From Massilia sp. BJB1822 (GTDB taxonomy: Bacteria > Pseudomonadota > Gammaproteobacteria > Burkholderiales > Burkholderiaceae_D), in contig NZ_JABWEB010000002.1 in NCBI RefSeq assembly GCF_013369485.1, positions 496,001 to 560,000 of the forward strand: DNA of 64,000 bases, written 5' to 3'. Within the stretch, counting starts at the first letter, position 1; each line of letters starts with the position of its first letter. A model generated the notes under the pieces. It ran no database searches. It was given only the letters and a program-made list of their open reading frames with translations, and had not been told where the DNA came from. The position numbers were made by a program, and so were the translations under genes. Shown in pieces: positions 54,649 through 63,737 of the stretch.

Positions 54649-56019
54649 ATGGTTGCCAAGTACATTTCCCCCGTTTTCCAACACATCTCCGGCCGCTGCC
54701 GCAGCGGCATGGCCGAGCTGCGCGCGCTGTCCTGGCACGAGATCCGCGATCTGGTGCTGTTCGCGCGCCGCCGCTTGCGCGAGGAAAGCTTGCCGCAGGT
54801 GGCGGGCAGCCTGACTTTCACCACCGTCTTCGCCCTGGTGCCGGTGCTAACGATCGCTCTTGCCATTTTTACCACCTTCCCGATGTTCAAGAGCTTCCGC
54901 ACCGCGCTGGAGGCGTATTTCATCCAGAGCCTGATGCCGAAGGCGATCTCGAACACCATCCTGAATTACCTGACTACCTTCGCCGACAAGGCCACGCGCC
55001 TGTCGGCGGTGGGCGCGATCACGCTGCTGCTGACTTCCGTGGCGATGATGGCCACCATCGAAAAAGCCTTCAACCGCATCTGGCGCGTGAAAGCTGAACG
55101 GCGCTGGGCGCGGCGCATCCTGGTGTATTGGGCGCTGATCACGCTGGGGCCGCTGGTGGCGGGCGTGTCGTTGACGCTGTCCGGCCATTTTTTCAGCGCT
55201 ACCAGCAATCTGGTGGGTGACGTGTATGGCGCGCTGTTTTCCACCATCCTGTCGGTGGCACTGACCACGGCCGCGTTCACGCTGCTATACGTTGCGGTGC
55301 CGAACCGCATGGTGGACTGGCGCGACGCCATCTGCGGCGGCGTGTTGGCGGCGGTCGGCATCGAGCTGGCCAAGCGTGGCTTTGCCTTCTTCATTACCCA
55401 GTTTCCAACGTATTCCAAGATCTACGGCGCGCTGGCGGCCCTGCCCATCTTCCTGCTGTGGGTTTATCTGTCCTGGCTGGTGACACTGTTGGGCGCCTTG
55501 CTGACGGCCGCGCTGCCGGTGGTGAAGTATGAGCGCTGGTGGCACGAGGCGGTGCCGGGCGGCGCCTTTGTCGACGCCATGGCCGTGCTCAAGGTGCTGC
55601 ACGGCGCCAGCCGCCACGGCGAGACGGCGCTGGTGAATGCCGGCGCCATCCGCGCCCGCACCCGCCTGGGTTTCGACGAGATGGACGTGCTGCTGGAAAA
55701 GATGCTGGCCCAGGGCTGGGTCGGCAAGGTCAAGGTCGATGCGCCGCCGCGCGTCCAATGGGGCAAGCATGCCAGCGATGGCGCCGACCATTGGGTGTTG
55801 CTGGTCAATCCGGATATGCTGACCCTGGCCGATGTCTACCGCCTGTTCGTCTTCGGCGGCATGGCCCTGAATGCGGGCGTGGTCGCCGATTCCGACGATG
55901 AACGCGACCAGCAGGCCAGCCGCGAAGCCGCCGGCCTGGCGCGCCAGGCCGAAGCGGCGGTGGAAGAAGGGCTGGGCAAAACGCTGTCCCAGCACTTCGC
56001 CCAGTACAGCCGCGACTAG
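54649..56019 (+). CDS. YihY/BrkB-family inner-membrane protein
   Basis: This protein of 456 residues from this ATG has the YihY/UPF0761 (old 'RNase BN') membrane domain of six helices between about 45 and 290: ESLPQVAGSLTFTTVFALVPVLT, LSAVGAITLLLTSVAMMATIEKAFNRIW and YGALAALPIFLLWVYLSWLVTLLGA are typical. A cytoplasmic winged-helix-like tail follows. The RNase label in old annotation is wrong for this family; its function is uncertain. The start is uncertain: GTG 54607, ATG 54649 and ATG 54709 are in frame and none has a strong ribosome site. Confidence 0.85.
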   Translation: MVAKYISPVFQHISGRCRSGMAELRALSWHEIRDLVLFARRRLREESLPQVAGSLTFTTVFALVPVLTIALAIFTTFPMFKSFRTALEAYFIQSLMPKAISNTILNYLTTFADKATRLSAVGAITLLLTSVAMMATIEKAFNRIWRVKAERRWARRILVYWALITLGPLVAGVSLTLSGHFFSATSNLVGDVYGALFSTILSVALTTAAFTLLYVAVPNRMVDWRDAICGGVLAAVGIELAKRGFAFFITQFPTYSKIYGALAALPIFLLWVYLSWLVTLLGALLTAALPVVKYERWWHEAVPGGAFVDAMAVLKVLHGASRHGETALVNAGAIRARTRLGFDEMDVLLEKMLAQGWVGKVKVDAPPRVQWGKHASDGADHWVLLVNPDMLTLADVYRLFVFGGMALNAGVVADSDDERDQQASREAAGLARQAEAAVEEGLGKTLSQHFAQYSRD

Positions 56020-56020
56020 T

Positions 56021-56827
56021 TCAAGCGCCGGCCTGGGAGAGGAAGCCGCGTAGCGCCGCCAGCACGGTGTCCGGCTGCTCGGCCATCATCTGGTGGCCGG
56101 CATCCACTTGCACCGTCTGCGCATGGGCAAGCGTTTCGCGCAGCAGCTTGGTGGACTTGGGGGGCGTCATGATGTCCTTGCCGCCGAAGACCAGCAGGGT
56201 AGGGCAGCGCACCGCGCGCGCCGCCGTTTCGCCGCCGGCGTAGGCATTGCAGGCGCTGAAGTCGGTGTGGAACAACTGCTCGGGATTGAGCCGCGACATG
56301 CGCTGCATCAGCCGCCGCGCGCTGCCGCTGAGCGATACGCCCGGCACGGCGCAAGGCATGGTCTGCGAGGACAGCGACCAGATATTGACCATATCGATGG
56401 CCGTCTGCTCCTCGCTGCGCGCCGCATCCAGCAAGGCATCCGACACCTTCATCGGATAGGTCGATCCCAGCAGCGCCAGATGGCTGACCCGCTGCGGCGC
56501 GCGCTGCGACGCTTCCAGCGCGATCAGGGAACCCATGCTGTGGCCGACGAGCGCCGCGCGCAGCACGCCCGCCGCGTCCAGCAGCGCGATCAGCCAGTCC
56601 GCCAGCTCTTCGACGCTGCGCTTGGCTGCGCCCTTGCTCCGCCCATGTCCCGGCAGGTCGACCGCCAGCACGCTGTAGCCGTGATGCGCCAGGTAGCGCG
56701 ACTGCAAGCCCCACACCGAATGGTCGTTCTGCGCGCCGTGGAGGAAGACCAGGGTCGGCAGCTGCGCATCGAAGGCTTTGCCGCCGGTATAGCAGTAGGC
56801 TTGCGCCCCTTGTACATTGAGCAGCAT
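56021..56827 (-). CDS. Alpha/beta hydrolase
   Basis: This 268-residue alpha/beta-hydrolase-fold protein has the oxyanion motif FLHGAQNDHSVW (about 28-39), nucleophile elbow VGHSMGSLIAL (about 93-103) and terminal histidine in VDAGHQMMAEQP near 243. A small helical lid lies between. It begins one base after the O-acetylhomoserine sulfhydrylase stop. Family members next to sulfhydrylases are sometimes homoserine acetyltransferase-like, but the short length argues for a hydrolase. The substrate is unknown. Confidence 0.86.
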   Translation of the reverse strand: MLLNVQGAQAYCYTGGKAFDAQLPTLVFLHGAQNDHSVWGLQSRYLAHHGYSVLAVDLPGHGRSKGAAKRSVEELADWLIALLDAAGVLRAALVGHSMGSLIALEASQRAPQRVSHLALLGSTYPMKVSDALLDAARSEEQTAIDMVNIWSLSSQTMPCAVPGVSLSGSARRLMQRMSRLNPEQLFHTDFSACNAYAGGETAARAVRCPTLLVFGGKDIMTPPKSTKLLRETLAHAQTVQVDAGHQMMAEQPDTVLAALRGFLSQAGA

Positions 56828-56828
56828 C

Positions 56829-58139
56829 TCAGCCTCCTTTCTGCGCCAGTTTCAGACCGCGCGCCAGATCTTCGATCAGATCGTCCGCGTCTTCCAGCCC
56901 GACCGACAGGCGCATCGTGCCTTCCGCAATGCCGGACGCCGCCAGTTGCTCGGCCGGCACGCGGAAATGGGTGGTCGATGCGGGATGGATCACCAGCGAC
57001 TTGGCGTCGCCCACATTGGCCAGGTGCGAGAACACTTTCAGGCCGTCGGCAAAGCGCCGTCCCGCCGCGCGGTCGCCTTTCAGGTTGAAGGAAAACACCG
57101 CGCCGCAGCCCTTGGGCAGCAGGCGCTTGGCCAGCTCGTAGTCGGGATGCTCGGGCAGCTCCGGATAAGACACCGACTCCACCGCCGGATGCGATAGCAG
57201 GAACTGCACCACCTTGCGCGTATTCGCCACATGGCGCTCCATGCGCAGGCTCAGGGTTTCGATCCCCTGCAGCACGGCGAAGGCGTTGTGGGGACTCATC
57301 ACCGCGCCGAAGTCGCGCAAGCCTTCGCGCCGCGCGCGCAGCGCGAACGCCGCCACGGTCGATTCCTCGGCGAAGACCATGCCGTGGAAGCCCTCATACG
57401 GTTCGCAAAGTTCGCCGAAGCGGCCGCTCTGGTCGTAAGCCGCCTGCCAGTCGAAGGTGCCGCCATCGACCAGCAGACCGCCAATGGCCGTGCCATGCCC
57501 ACACAGGAATTTGGTGGCCGAGTGGAACACCAGGTCGGCGCCATGGTCGAAAGGGCGCAGCAGATAGGGCGTGGTGAAGGTGGCGTCCATCATCAGCGGC
57601 AGGTGCTGGCTGTGCGCCAGCTCGGCCACGCGCGGAATATCCAGCACGTCGAGGCCGGGATTGCCCAGCGTCTCGGCGAACAAGACCTTGGTATTGGGAC
57701 GGATCGCGGCGCGCCAGGCATCCAGGTCGCGCGGATCGACGAAAGTGGTGTCGATGCCGAAGCGCTTCAGCGTATAGCCCAGCAGATTATGCGAGCCGCC
57801 GTACAGGGCGCGCGAGGCGACGATATGCGAGCCGGCGCCGGCAATGGTGCTCAGGCCCAGGTGCATGGCCGCCTGGCCGCTGGCCGTGGCGATGCCCGCC
57901 ACGCCGCCTTCCAGCGCGGCGATGCGCTCTTCCAGCACGGCGTTGGTGGGGTTCGAGATGCGCGAATACACATGGCCGGCCTGCTCCATATTGAACAGGG
58001 CCGCGGCATGGTCGGAATCGCGGAAGGCAAAGGAAGAACTGAAATACACCGGGGTGGCGCGCGCCCCCGTGACGGGGTCCGGCGCGGCGCCGGCATGCAG
58101 GGCAAGGGTATCGAAACCCGGGTACTGGGGACCGCTCAT
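56829..58139 (-). CDS. O-acetylhomoserine aminocarboxypropyltransferase (sulfhydrylase)
   Basis: This PLP enzyme incorporates sulfide into O-acetylhomoserine to form homocysteine, in direct-sulfhydrylation methionine synthesis. The 436-residue length fits MetY rather than the shorter MetB/MetC. Seen are DTLALHAGAAPDPVTGA, YSRISNPTNAVLEERIAALEGG, ETLGNPGLDVLDI and the PLP lysine in VFHSATKFLCGHGTAIGG (about 207). The terminal block GDAKSLVIHPASTTH is the family substrate loop. A 171-base gap upstream faces the divergent CBS gene. Confidence 0.93.
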   Translation of the reverse strand: MSGPQYPGFDTLALHAGAAPDPVTGARATPVYFSSSFAFRDSDHAAALFNMEQAGHVYSRISNPTNAVLEERIAALEGGVAGIATASGQAAMHLGLSTIAGAGSHIVASRALYGGSHNLLGYTLKRFGIDTTFVDPRDLDAWRAAIRPNTKVLFAETLGNPGLDVLDIPRVAELAHSQHLPLMMDATFTTPYLLRPFDHGADLVFHSATKFLCGHGTAIGGLLVDGGTFDWQAAYDQSGRFGELCEPYEGFHGMVFAEESTVAAFALRARREGLRDFGAVMSPHNAFAVLQGIETLSLRMERHVANTRKVVQFLLSHPAVESVSYPELPEHPDYELAKRLLPKGCGAVFSFNLKGDRAAGRRFADGLKVFSHLANVGDAKSLVIHPASTTHFRVPAEQLAASGIAEGTMRLSVGLEDADDLIEDLARGLKLAQKGG

Positions 58140-58310
58140 ATTGCTCCCTTCGCAGTGATTGGATGCTCAGGATGCTACAGCGTTATCAAAGAGATGAATA
58201 GTATTGTTATTTAATTATGCGGAACTCTGGATTTTTCATTTGTCTTACGCTACATTCCAAGTACGGCTTACAATAAAACCAAACCGACATCATCCACAGG
58301 ACGGCCCCAA

Positions 58311-58769
58311 ATGAAAGTCTCCGAAATTCTCCAAGTCAAAGGCAATATTCTCTACACGATCTCGCCGGATCAACCCCTGGTGGAAGCGGCCAATACCATG
58401 GCCGAGAAAGATATCGGTTCGCTGGTGGTCATGGAATTTGGCGACCTGGTCGGCATGCTGACTTTCCGCGAAGTGTTGCAAGCGCTGCATTCGAACCAGG
58501 GTTCGGTGGGCGGCGGCACGGTGCGCAAGCATATGAACGACCATCCGATCACCGTGACCCCGGATACCGAAGTCAACGAGGTGCGCCGCATCATGCTGGA
58601 AAAGCATGCGCGCTACCTGCCCGTGATGAACGCGAAAACCCTGCTGGGCGTGATTTCCTTCTACGACGTGGCGCGCGCCGTGCTGGAAGCGCAGAGCTTC
58701 GAGAACCGCATGCTGAAAGCCTATATCCGCGACTGGCCGGCCGAAGCGGCCGACGAGGCGCAGAACTGA
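58311..58769 (+). CDS. CBS-domain protein
   Basis: This 152-residue protein is made of a tandem CBS pair, a Bateman module that usually binds adenine nucleotides. The first CBS covers about 8-65 (TISPDQPLVEAANTMAEKDIGSLVV) and the second about 75-135 (ITVTPDTEVNEVRRIMLEKHARYLPV). No other domain is present, so it may regulate a partner. A TACAAT -10-like hexamer at 58269-58274 lies 37 bases before the ATG. The gene is followed by a bidirectional terminator. Confidence 0.9.
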   Translation: MKVSEILQVKGNILYTISPDQPLVEAANTMAEKDIGSLVVMEFGDLVGMLTFREVLQALHSNQGSVGGGTVRKHMNDHPITVTPDTEVNEVRRIMLEKHARYLPVMNAKTLLGVISFYDVARAVLEAQSFENRMLKAYIRDWPAEAADEAQN

Positions 58770-58791
58770 GCGCTGAACCAGCGGCTAAAAC

Positions 58792-58821
58792 AAAAAACGC
58801 TACCACCCGGTAGCGTTTTTC
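58792..58821. terminator. Bidirectional intrinsic terminator
   Basis: CGCTACC pairs with GGTAGCG around an ACCC loop, flanked by AAAAAA and TTTTT. It sits between convergent genes (the CBS protein and the EAL protein) and would work in both directions. Confidence 0.88.
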
Positions 58822-58841
58822 ATTGGGGAAGCGGCGCCGCT

Positions 58842-61106
58842 TCAGGCCACGCCGGCCAGCGCATCGTTGCCGAGCCAGCCCAGCAAGGCCTGGTTCGTCA
58901 TTGGACGGGCAAACAGGAAGCCCTGGGCCAGCGGACAGCCCAGCGTGTGCAGGATTTGCGCCTGGCGCTCGTCCTCCACGCCTTCCGCGATCACGGCCAG
59001 GCCCAGGTTGCGGCCCAGCTGGATCACCATCTCGGCGATGCTGCTGCCGCGCGCCGAACCGGTGATTTCGGTGACGAAGGCGCGGTCGATCTTCAGGCGG
59101 TCGATCTGCAGGCGCTGCAGATAGGACAGTGAGGAGAAGCCGGTGCCGAAATCGTCGATGGCGATGGTGACGCCGGTCTGCTTGATCTGGGCCAGCATCT
59201 TGATCAACAGGTCCGGCTCTTCCATGGCCATGGACTCGGTGATCTCCAGCTCCACATACTCAGGCGGCGCGCCGGTATCGCTCAGGGCGCGGCGCAGCAT
59301 GTCCAGGAAGTGCGGGTGGCGGAACTGCACCTGCGACACATTGATCGACATGGTGAAGTCCTCATGCCCGGCGGCGCGCAGCGCCACCAGCTCGCGGCAG
59401 GCGGTGCGCATGACCCACTCGCCCAGTTCGATGATCAGGCCGGAATACTCGGCAATCGGGATAAAGCGGTCGGGCGAGATGAATTTGCCGTCCGGCGTCT
59501 GCCAGCGCAGCAGGGCTTCGGCGCCGACCGGGCGGCGCGAGAACAGGTCGATCTGCGGCTGGTACACGACAAACAACTGGTTCTGGCCGAAAGCCGTGCG
59601 CAGCGCGTGCATCATGCGCACGCGTTCGCGGATTTCCACGCCCATGCTGCGCGAGAAGTAGAAGTGGCCGGCGCGCTGCTGCGATTTGGCGCGTTTCAGC
59701 GCGATGTCGGCATCCTTCAGCGCATCGGCGCCGCTGCCGTCATGCTCGGCCAGGCGCACCAGGCCCAGGGTGGCGGACAGCTGCACATCCTGGCCCTCGA
59801 TGCTGAACGGGGTCTGGAACAGCGACAGGATGCAGGCTGGATTGATCTGGCTGGAGTCGCCCAGCAGGCAGAAAATGTCGCCGCCGATGCGCGCCACGGT
59901 GAGCTGCTGGCCAAGGCTGTTTTGCAGGCGCGCCGCCACGGCTACCAGCAGCATATCGCCGAATTCGTGGCCCAGCGCGTCATTGGTTTCGGCAAAGTGG
60001 TCGAGGTCGACCAGGGACAGCGTGGCGTCCTGCTTGGCCGGGCCGGCCAGGGTGGCGTCCAGGATCTCGATCAGGCGCGTGCGGTTGGGCAGCTTGGACA
60101 GGGTGTCGTAGAAGGCCGCCTTGTGCAGATGCGAAACCAGTTCCACGTTTTCCAGGCCCACGGCCACATTGCCGCAAAAGACTTCCAGCAGGCGCTCTTC
60201 CAGTTCGGTCGGCGCGCGCCGCAGGTCCAGGTAGGCGACGAAGGCGCGGCTGGCTTTTCCGGAGAAATGCAGGGTCACATATTCGTCGCGGTACTGGTTG
60301 CGGTGTTCGGCCAGCGTGCGCTCCATCGAATCGGCCATGCGCGCATCGATGGTGGTGGTCATCACCGCGTTTTCCAGGTGGCGGTACTGGCCGGCCGTGG
60401 CGATCACATGCAGCTCGCGGCAGCCGCTGTCCGGACACTCCTGGGCGCACAGCACGCCGCTGGCTTCCTGACCCAGCAGGGTGGCAATCTGCGCCAGCAC
60501 GCCGGCCGCAAAATTATGCACGCCGTGCAGCGCCATCAGATCGGTACTGGCATTGATGATCTGGTTCAGGCCGCGCCGGCTGTCGTTGATCTTGCGGATT
60601 TGTTCATACGAGCGGATCGCCGCCGTCACCGTGGTGTACAGCTTGATGCGCGTCAGCTCGGACTTGGTCTTGTAATCGTTGATGTCGAAATCGCGGATGG
60701 CGTCGATCTCGGGCGCATAGCCGGGCTGGCCGGTGCGCAGGATGATGCGCACATCGGCCATGCGCAGGGTTTCGCGGATATAGCGCACCAGATGCAGGCC
60801 GGCGTCGTCCTGCTCCATCACCACGTCGAGCAGGATGACGGCGATTTCCTGTTCCTGTTTCAGCAGCTCGCGCGCCTGCGCCGCCGAATAGGCGTGCACG
60901 AACTCCAGCGGACGATGCTGCATGTCGAGGTTGCCGAGGGCGAAGGTGGTCGTGGAATGGACGTCTTCGTCGTCGTCGATAATCATCACCCGCCAGACAC
61001 TGCGCGTTGCGGCTGCCGCTTGGGGCGCCGGATGCTCCTCTAAAAACACCAGGTCGTCGTGATCGTCCTTGGCGTTTTCGTCAAGGGGCGTGATCGATGG
61101 GGGCAT
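58842..61106 (-). CDS. Receiver-DUF3369-GGDEF-EAL cyclic-di-GMP protein
   Basis: This 754-residue cytoplasmic protein opens with a receiver domain (about 36-165, phospho-acceptor Asp94 in VILLDVVME), followed by DUF3369 (about 185-330) and a GGDEF-like domain whose motif reads RIGGDIFCLL, so diguanylate cyclase activity is unlikely. It ends in an EAL domain with AEALLRW, SINVSQVQFRHP, ELEITES, IDDFGTGFSSLSYLQ, KIDRAFV and AEGVED, which supply the metal and catalytic residues. It is probably a phosphodiesterase degrading c-di-GMP under control of an unknown kinase; no kinase gene is adjacent. Confidence 0.92.
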   Translation of the reverse strand: MPPSITPLDENAKDDHDDLVFLEEHPAPQAAAATRSVWRVMIIDDDEDVHSTTTFALGNLDMQHRPLEFVHAYSAAQARELLKQEQEIAVILLDVVMEQDDAGLHLVRYIRETLRMADVRIILRTGQPGYAPEIDAIRDFDINDYKTKSELTRIKLYTTVTAAIRSYEQIRKINDSRRGLNQIINASTDLMALHGVHNFAAGVLAQIATLLGQEASGVLCAQECPDSGCRELHVIATAGQYRHLENAVMTTTIDARMADSMERTLAEHRNQYRDEYVTLHFSGKASRAFVAYLDLRRAPTELEERLLEVFCGNVAVGLENVELVSHLHKAAFYDTLSKLPNRTRLIEILDATLAGPAKQDATLSLVDLDHFAETNDALGHEFGDMLLVAVAARLQNSLGQQLTVARIGGDIFCLLGDSSQINPACILSLFQTPFSIEGQDVQLSATLGLVRLAEHDGSGADALKDADIALKRAKSQQRAGHFYFSRSMGVEIRERVRMMHALRTAFGQNQLFVVYQPQIDLFSRRPVGAEALLRWQTPDGKFISPDRFIPIAEYSGLIIELGEWVMRTACRELVALRAAGHEDFTMSINVSQVQFRHPHFLDMLRRALSDTGAPPEYVELEITESMAMEEPDLLIKMLAQIKQTGVTIAIDDFGTGFSSLSYLQRLQIDRLKIDRAFVTEITGSARGSSIAEMVIQLGRNLGLAVIAEGVEDERQAQILHTLGCPLAQGFLFARPMTNQALLGWLGNDALAGVA

Positions 61107-61227
61107 GTGTGGCTTCTCCAGGATTGCACGGGCGTTTCTGTGTTTAAGTATATAGCGAATTGTTAAAGAGAACGATTAATTCATCGCTTTCCCAACACCG
61201 CCGACTCCCCAAGTGCAAGTTTAGAAG

Positions 61228-61254
61228 GAATTGTACTGCAAAGCAGTGTAATTC
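61228..61254. promoter_or_regulatory. Hairpin-forming inverted repeat upstream of aroC
   Basis: GAATTGTACTGC and GCAGTGTAATTC enclose AAA. As RNA they give twelve pairs with two G-U wobbles. It lies 130 bases before the aroC ATG in a 277-base gap otherwise holding no gene I can support. Confidence 0.35.
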
Positions 61255-61383
61255 TTATAAGAAATTTTGCATATATGGGATGCTGTTTCCATGCGGAATT
61301 TGTACTTGGTAATGGGAGGCGGGCAGGTGGGCGCGGGGCTGGTAGAATGGATCGTTTTCCCGCCCACCCACGATAAGAAAATT

Positions 61384-62487
61384 ATGTCCGGCAACTCTTT
61401 TGGCAAACTCTTTTCCGTTAGCACTTTTGGCGAATCCCACGGCCCGGCGATCGGCTGCGTGATCGATGGCTGCCCGCCGGGGCTGGAGCTGTCCGAAGCC
61501 GATATCCAGCCCGAGCTGGACCGCCGCAAGCCCGGCACTTCGCGCCACGTCACCCAGCGCCAGGAACCGGACACGGTGGAGATCCTGTCGGGCGTCTACC
61601 AGGGCGTGACCACCGGCACCCCGATTGCGCTGATGATCCGCAACCAGGACCAGCGCAGCAAGGATTACGGCAATATCGTCGACAGCTTCCGTCCCGGCCA
61701 CGCCGATTACGCCTACTGGCACAAATACGGCGTGCGCGATCCGCGCGGCGGCGGCCGTTCCTCGGCGCGCCTGACGGCGCCGGTGGTGGGCGCGGCGGCG
61801 ATTGCCAAGAAGTGGCTCAAGCAGCAGTACGGCACCGTCTTCATGGGCTGCATGAGCCAATTGGGCGATATCGCGATTCCTTTCCAGAGCTGGGAACATG
61901 TGGCCAATAACCCCTTCTTCGCCGCCACTGGCGACGCCGCGCTGATCGCGCACATGGAAGAGGCCATGGACCAGTTGCGCCGCGATGGTGATTCCATCGG
62001 CGCGCGCATCGAGGTGGTGGCGCAGAACGTGCCGGTGGGCCTGGGTCAGCCGATTTACGACAAGCTCGATGCCGACATCGCCTACGCCATGATGGGCATT
62101 AACGCCGTCAAGGGCGTGGAGATCGGCGCCGGCTTCCGCTGCATCGCGCAGAAAGGCTCCGAGCATGGCGACGAACTGACGCCGCAAGGCTTTGTCGGCA
62201 ATAACGCCGGTGGTGTGCTGGGCGGCATTTCGACCGGTCAGGACATCACGGCCTCGATCGCCATCAAGCCCACGTCCTCGATCCGCACGCCGCGCCGTTC
62301 CATCGACAAGGATGGCAATCCGGTGATGGTGGAAACCTTCGGCCGCCACGATCCCTGCGTCGGCATCCGCGCCACGCCGATCGCCGAAGCCATGCTGGCC
62401 CTGGTGCTGATGGATCACGCCCTGATGCACCGCGCCCAGTGCGGCGATGTGCGCGTGGCCACGCCGGATATCTCGAAGCACAAGTAA
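61384..62487 (+). CDS. aroC: Chorismate synthase
   Basis: This enzyme converts EPSP to chorismate, the last step of the shikimate pathway, using reduced FMN. The 367-residue product begins [20 protein letters not shown]. It contains the signatures [34 protein letters not shown] and [12 protein letters not shown], the histidines of GESHG and GRHDPC, and ends with the usual MHRAQCGDV block. I start at 61384, matching the family N-terminus; the frame continues upstream without family similarity. Confidence 0.96.
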   Translation: MSGNSFGKLFSVSTFGESHGPAIGCVIDGCPPGLELSEADIQPELDRRKPGTSRHVTQRQEPDTVEILSGVYQGVTTGTPIALMIRNQDQRSKDYGNIVDSFRPGHADYAYWHKYGVRDPRGGGRSSARLTAPVVGAAAIAKKWLKQQYGTVFMGCMSQLGDIAIPFQSWEHVANNPFFAATGDAALIAHMEEAMDQLRRDGDSIGARIEVVAQNVPVGLGQPIYDKLDADIAYAMMGINAVKGVEIGAGFRCIAQKGSEHGDELTPQGFVGNNAGGVLGGISTGQDITASIAIKPTSSIRTPRRSIDKDGNPVMVETFGRHDPCVGIRATPIAEAMLALVLMDHALMHRAQCGDVRVATPDISKHK

Positions 62488-62511
62488 GCGCTTCGGGCCT
62501 CCCTGTTTCAT

Positions 62512-62538
62512 GGCCGCCTTGCGCGGCCTTCGTTTTTT
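62512..62538 (+). terminator. Intrinsic terminator after aroC
   Basis: GGCCGC and GCGGCC pair around CTTGC; TTCGTTTTTT follows. It is 24 bases after the aroC stop and before the MFS gene, which therefore probably has its own promoter or depends on read-through. Confidence 0.8.
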
Positions 62539-62561
62539 ACCGCGCCGCAAAGCGCTCTGCC

Positions 62562-63737
62562 ATGCCCAGCCAGTCCGCCAGTTTCGCGCTTTTCCTGTTC
62601 TGCTATTACGCCCACGCCGGCACGTTCTCCACCTACGCCAGCCTGTTCTTCGCCGGCAAGGGCATGACGGTGGCGCAGATCGGCGTGCTGATGTCGCTGA
62701 TCCAGGTGCTGCGCATTTTCGGGCCGAATGTCTGGGGCTATGTGGCCGACCATTCCGAACGCCGCGTGCTGGTGCTGCGCCTGACCGGCGCGGCCGCGCT
62801 GACGGCATTCTCTGGTTTCTTCTTCGGCTTCAGCTTCGTCCACTTCTTTATCGCCATGGTGCTGCTGAACCTCTTCACCAGCGCGCAGGGACCGATCTGC
62901 GAGGCGCTGATGCTGTCCGAGATGCGCGGCGACTTGAGCAACTATGGGCGCATCCGGTTGTGGGGTTCGATCGGTTTCATCATCTCCTCGATGGGTGCGG
63001 CTTTCGCCCTCGACGCCTACGGCACCAATGCCTTGCCCTGGGTGGCGGGCGGCCTGCTGCTGTGCGTCTTCGGTGCCGCCTTCCGCCTGAAGGACGTGCC
63101 GCGCCCGCCGCACCGGGAAGCGCCGCCAGCCCTGCTTAGCGTGCTGCGCCAGCGCGAGGTGCTGGCCTTCTTCCTGTCCACCGCGCTGATGGTGGCGGCG
63201 CATACCTCGCTCTACACCTTTTATTCCCTGTATCTGGAGCGGGCAGGGTATAGCAAGGCGATGATCGGCGCCATGTGGTCGCTGGGCGTGGTGGCCGAGG
63301 TGCTGCTGTTCTATTTCCAGGCGCCGCTGTTCAAGCGCTGGGGCGCGCGGCGCATGCTGTATCTGACGCTGGCGGTGGCCGTGCTGCGCTTTGCTATGAT
63401 CGGCGCCGGCGCAACGTCGCTGGCGCTGCTGCTCGCGGCCCAGCTGCTGCATGCGGCCACCTTCGCCCTGCATCATTCCTCGTCCGTGATGACCATGCAG
63501 CGCTGGTTCGCCGGCCCCTTGCAGGCGCGCGGCCAAGCCCTGTACATCAGCATTTCCTATGGCGTGGGCGGCACGCTGGGCGGCCTGTTCCTGTCGCAGT
63601 GCTGGGAGAAGTTGGGACCGGAGTCGGTCTACTATGTGGCTTCGGGACTGGCGGCGCTGTCGCTGGGCGCCGCCGCGCTGTCCTTCCGCTGGCAGGCGCG
63701 CAGCCAGCCTGAGAGCAAGGCTGCGGGCGCTGTCTGA
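62562..63737 (+). CDS. MFS transporter (HcaT/MFS_1-like)
   Basis: This 391-residue inner-membrane protein has about twelve hydrophobic helices. The N-terminal half includes FALFLFCYYAHAGTFSTYASLF and the loop VLMSLIQVLRIFGPNVWGYVADHSERR, which resembles the MFS_1-like/HcaT (3-phenylpropionate permease) and LacY-type signature. GRIRLWGSIGFIISSMGAAF and YISISYGVGGTLGGLF support the same family. The substrate is unknown. The start at 62562 avoids extending back through the aroC terminator. Confidence 0.9.
   Translation: MPSQSASFALFLFCYYAHAGTFSTYASLFFAGKGMTVAQIGVLMSLIQVLRIFGPNVWGYVADHSERRVLVLRLTGAAALTAFSGFFFGFSFVHFFIAMVLLNLFTSAQGPICEALMLSEMRGDLSNYGRIRLWGSIGFIISSMGAAFALDAYGTNALPWVAGGLLLCVFGAAFRLKDVPRPPHREAPPALLSVLRQREVLAFFLSTALMVAAHTSLYTFYSLYLERAGYSKAMIGAMWSLGVVAEVLLFYFQAPLFKRWGARRMLYLTLAVAVLRFAMIGAGATSLALLLAAQLLHAATFALHHSSSVMTMQRWFAGPLQARGQALYISISYGVGGTLGGLFLSQCWEKLGPESVYYVASGLAALSLGAAALSFRWQARSQPESKAAGAV

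Noticed and set aside
59310..61043. A 577-codon plus-strand open frame opposite the EAL protein gene
   Set aside because: Antisense shadow of a well-supported gene; no domain and no ribosome site.
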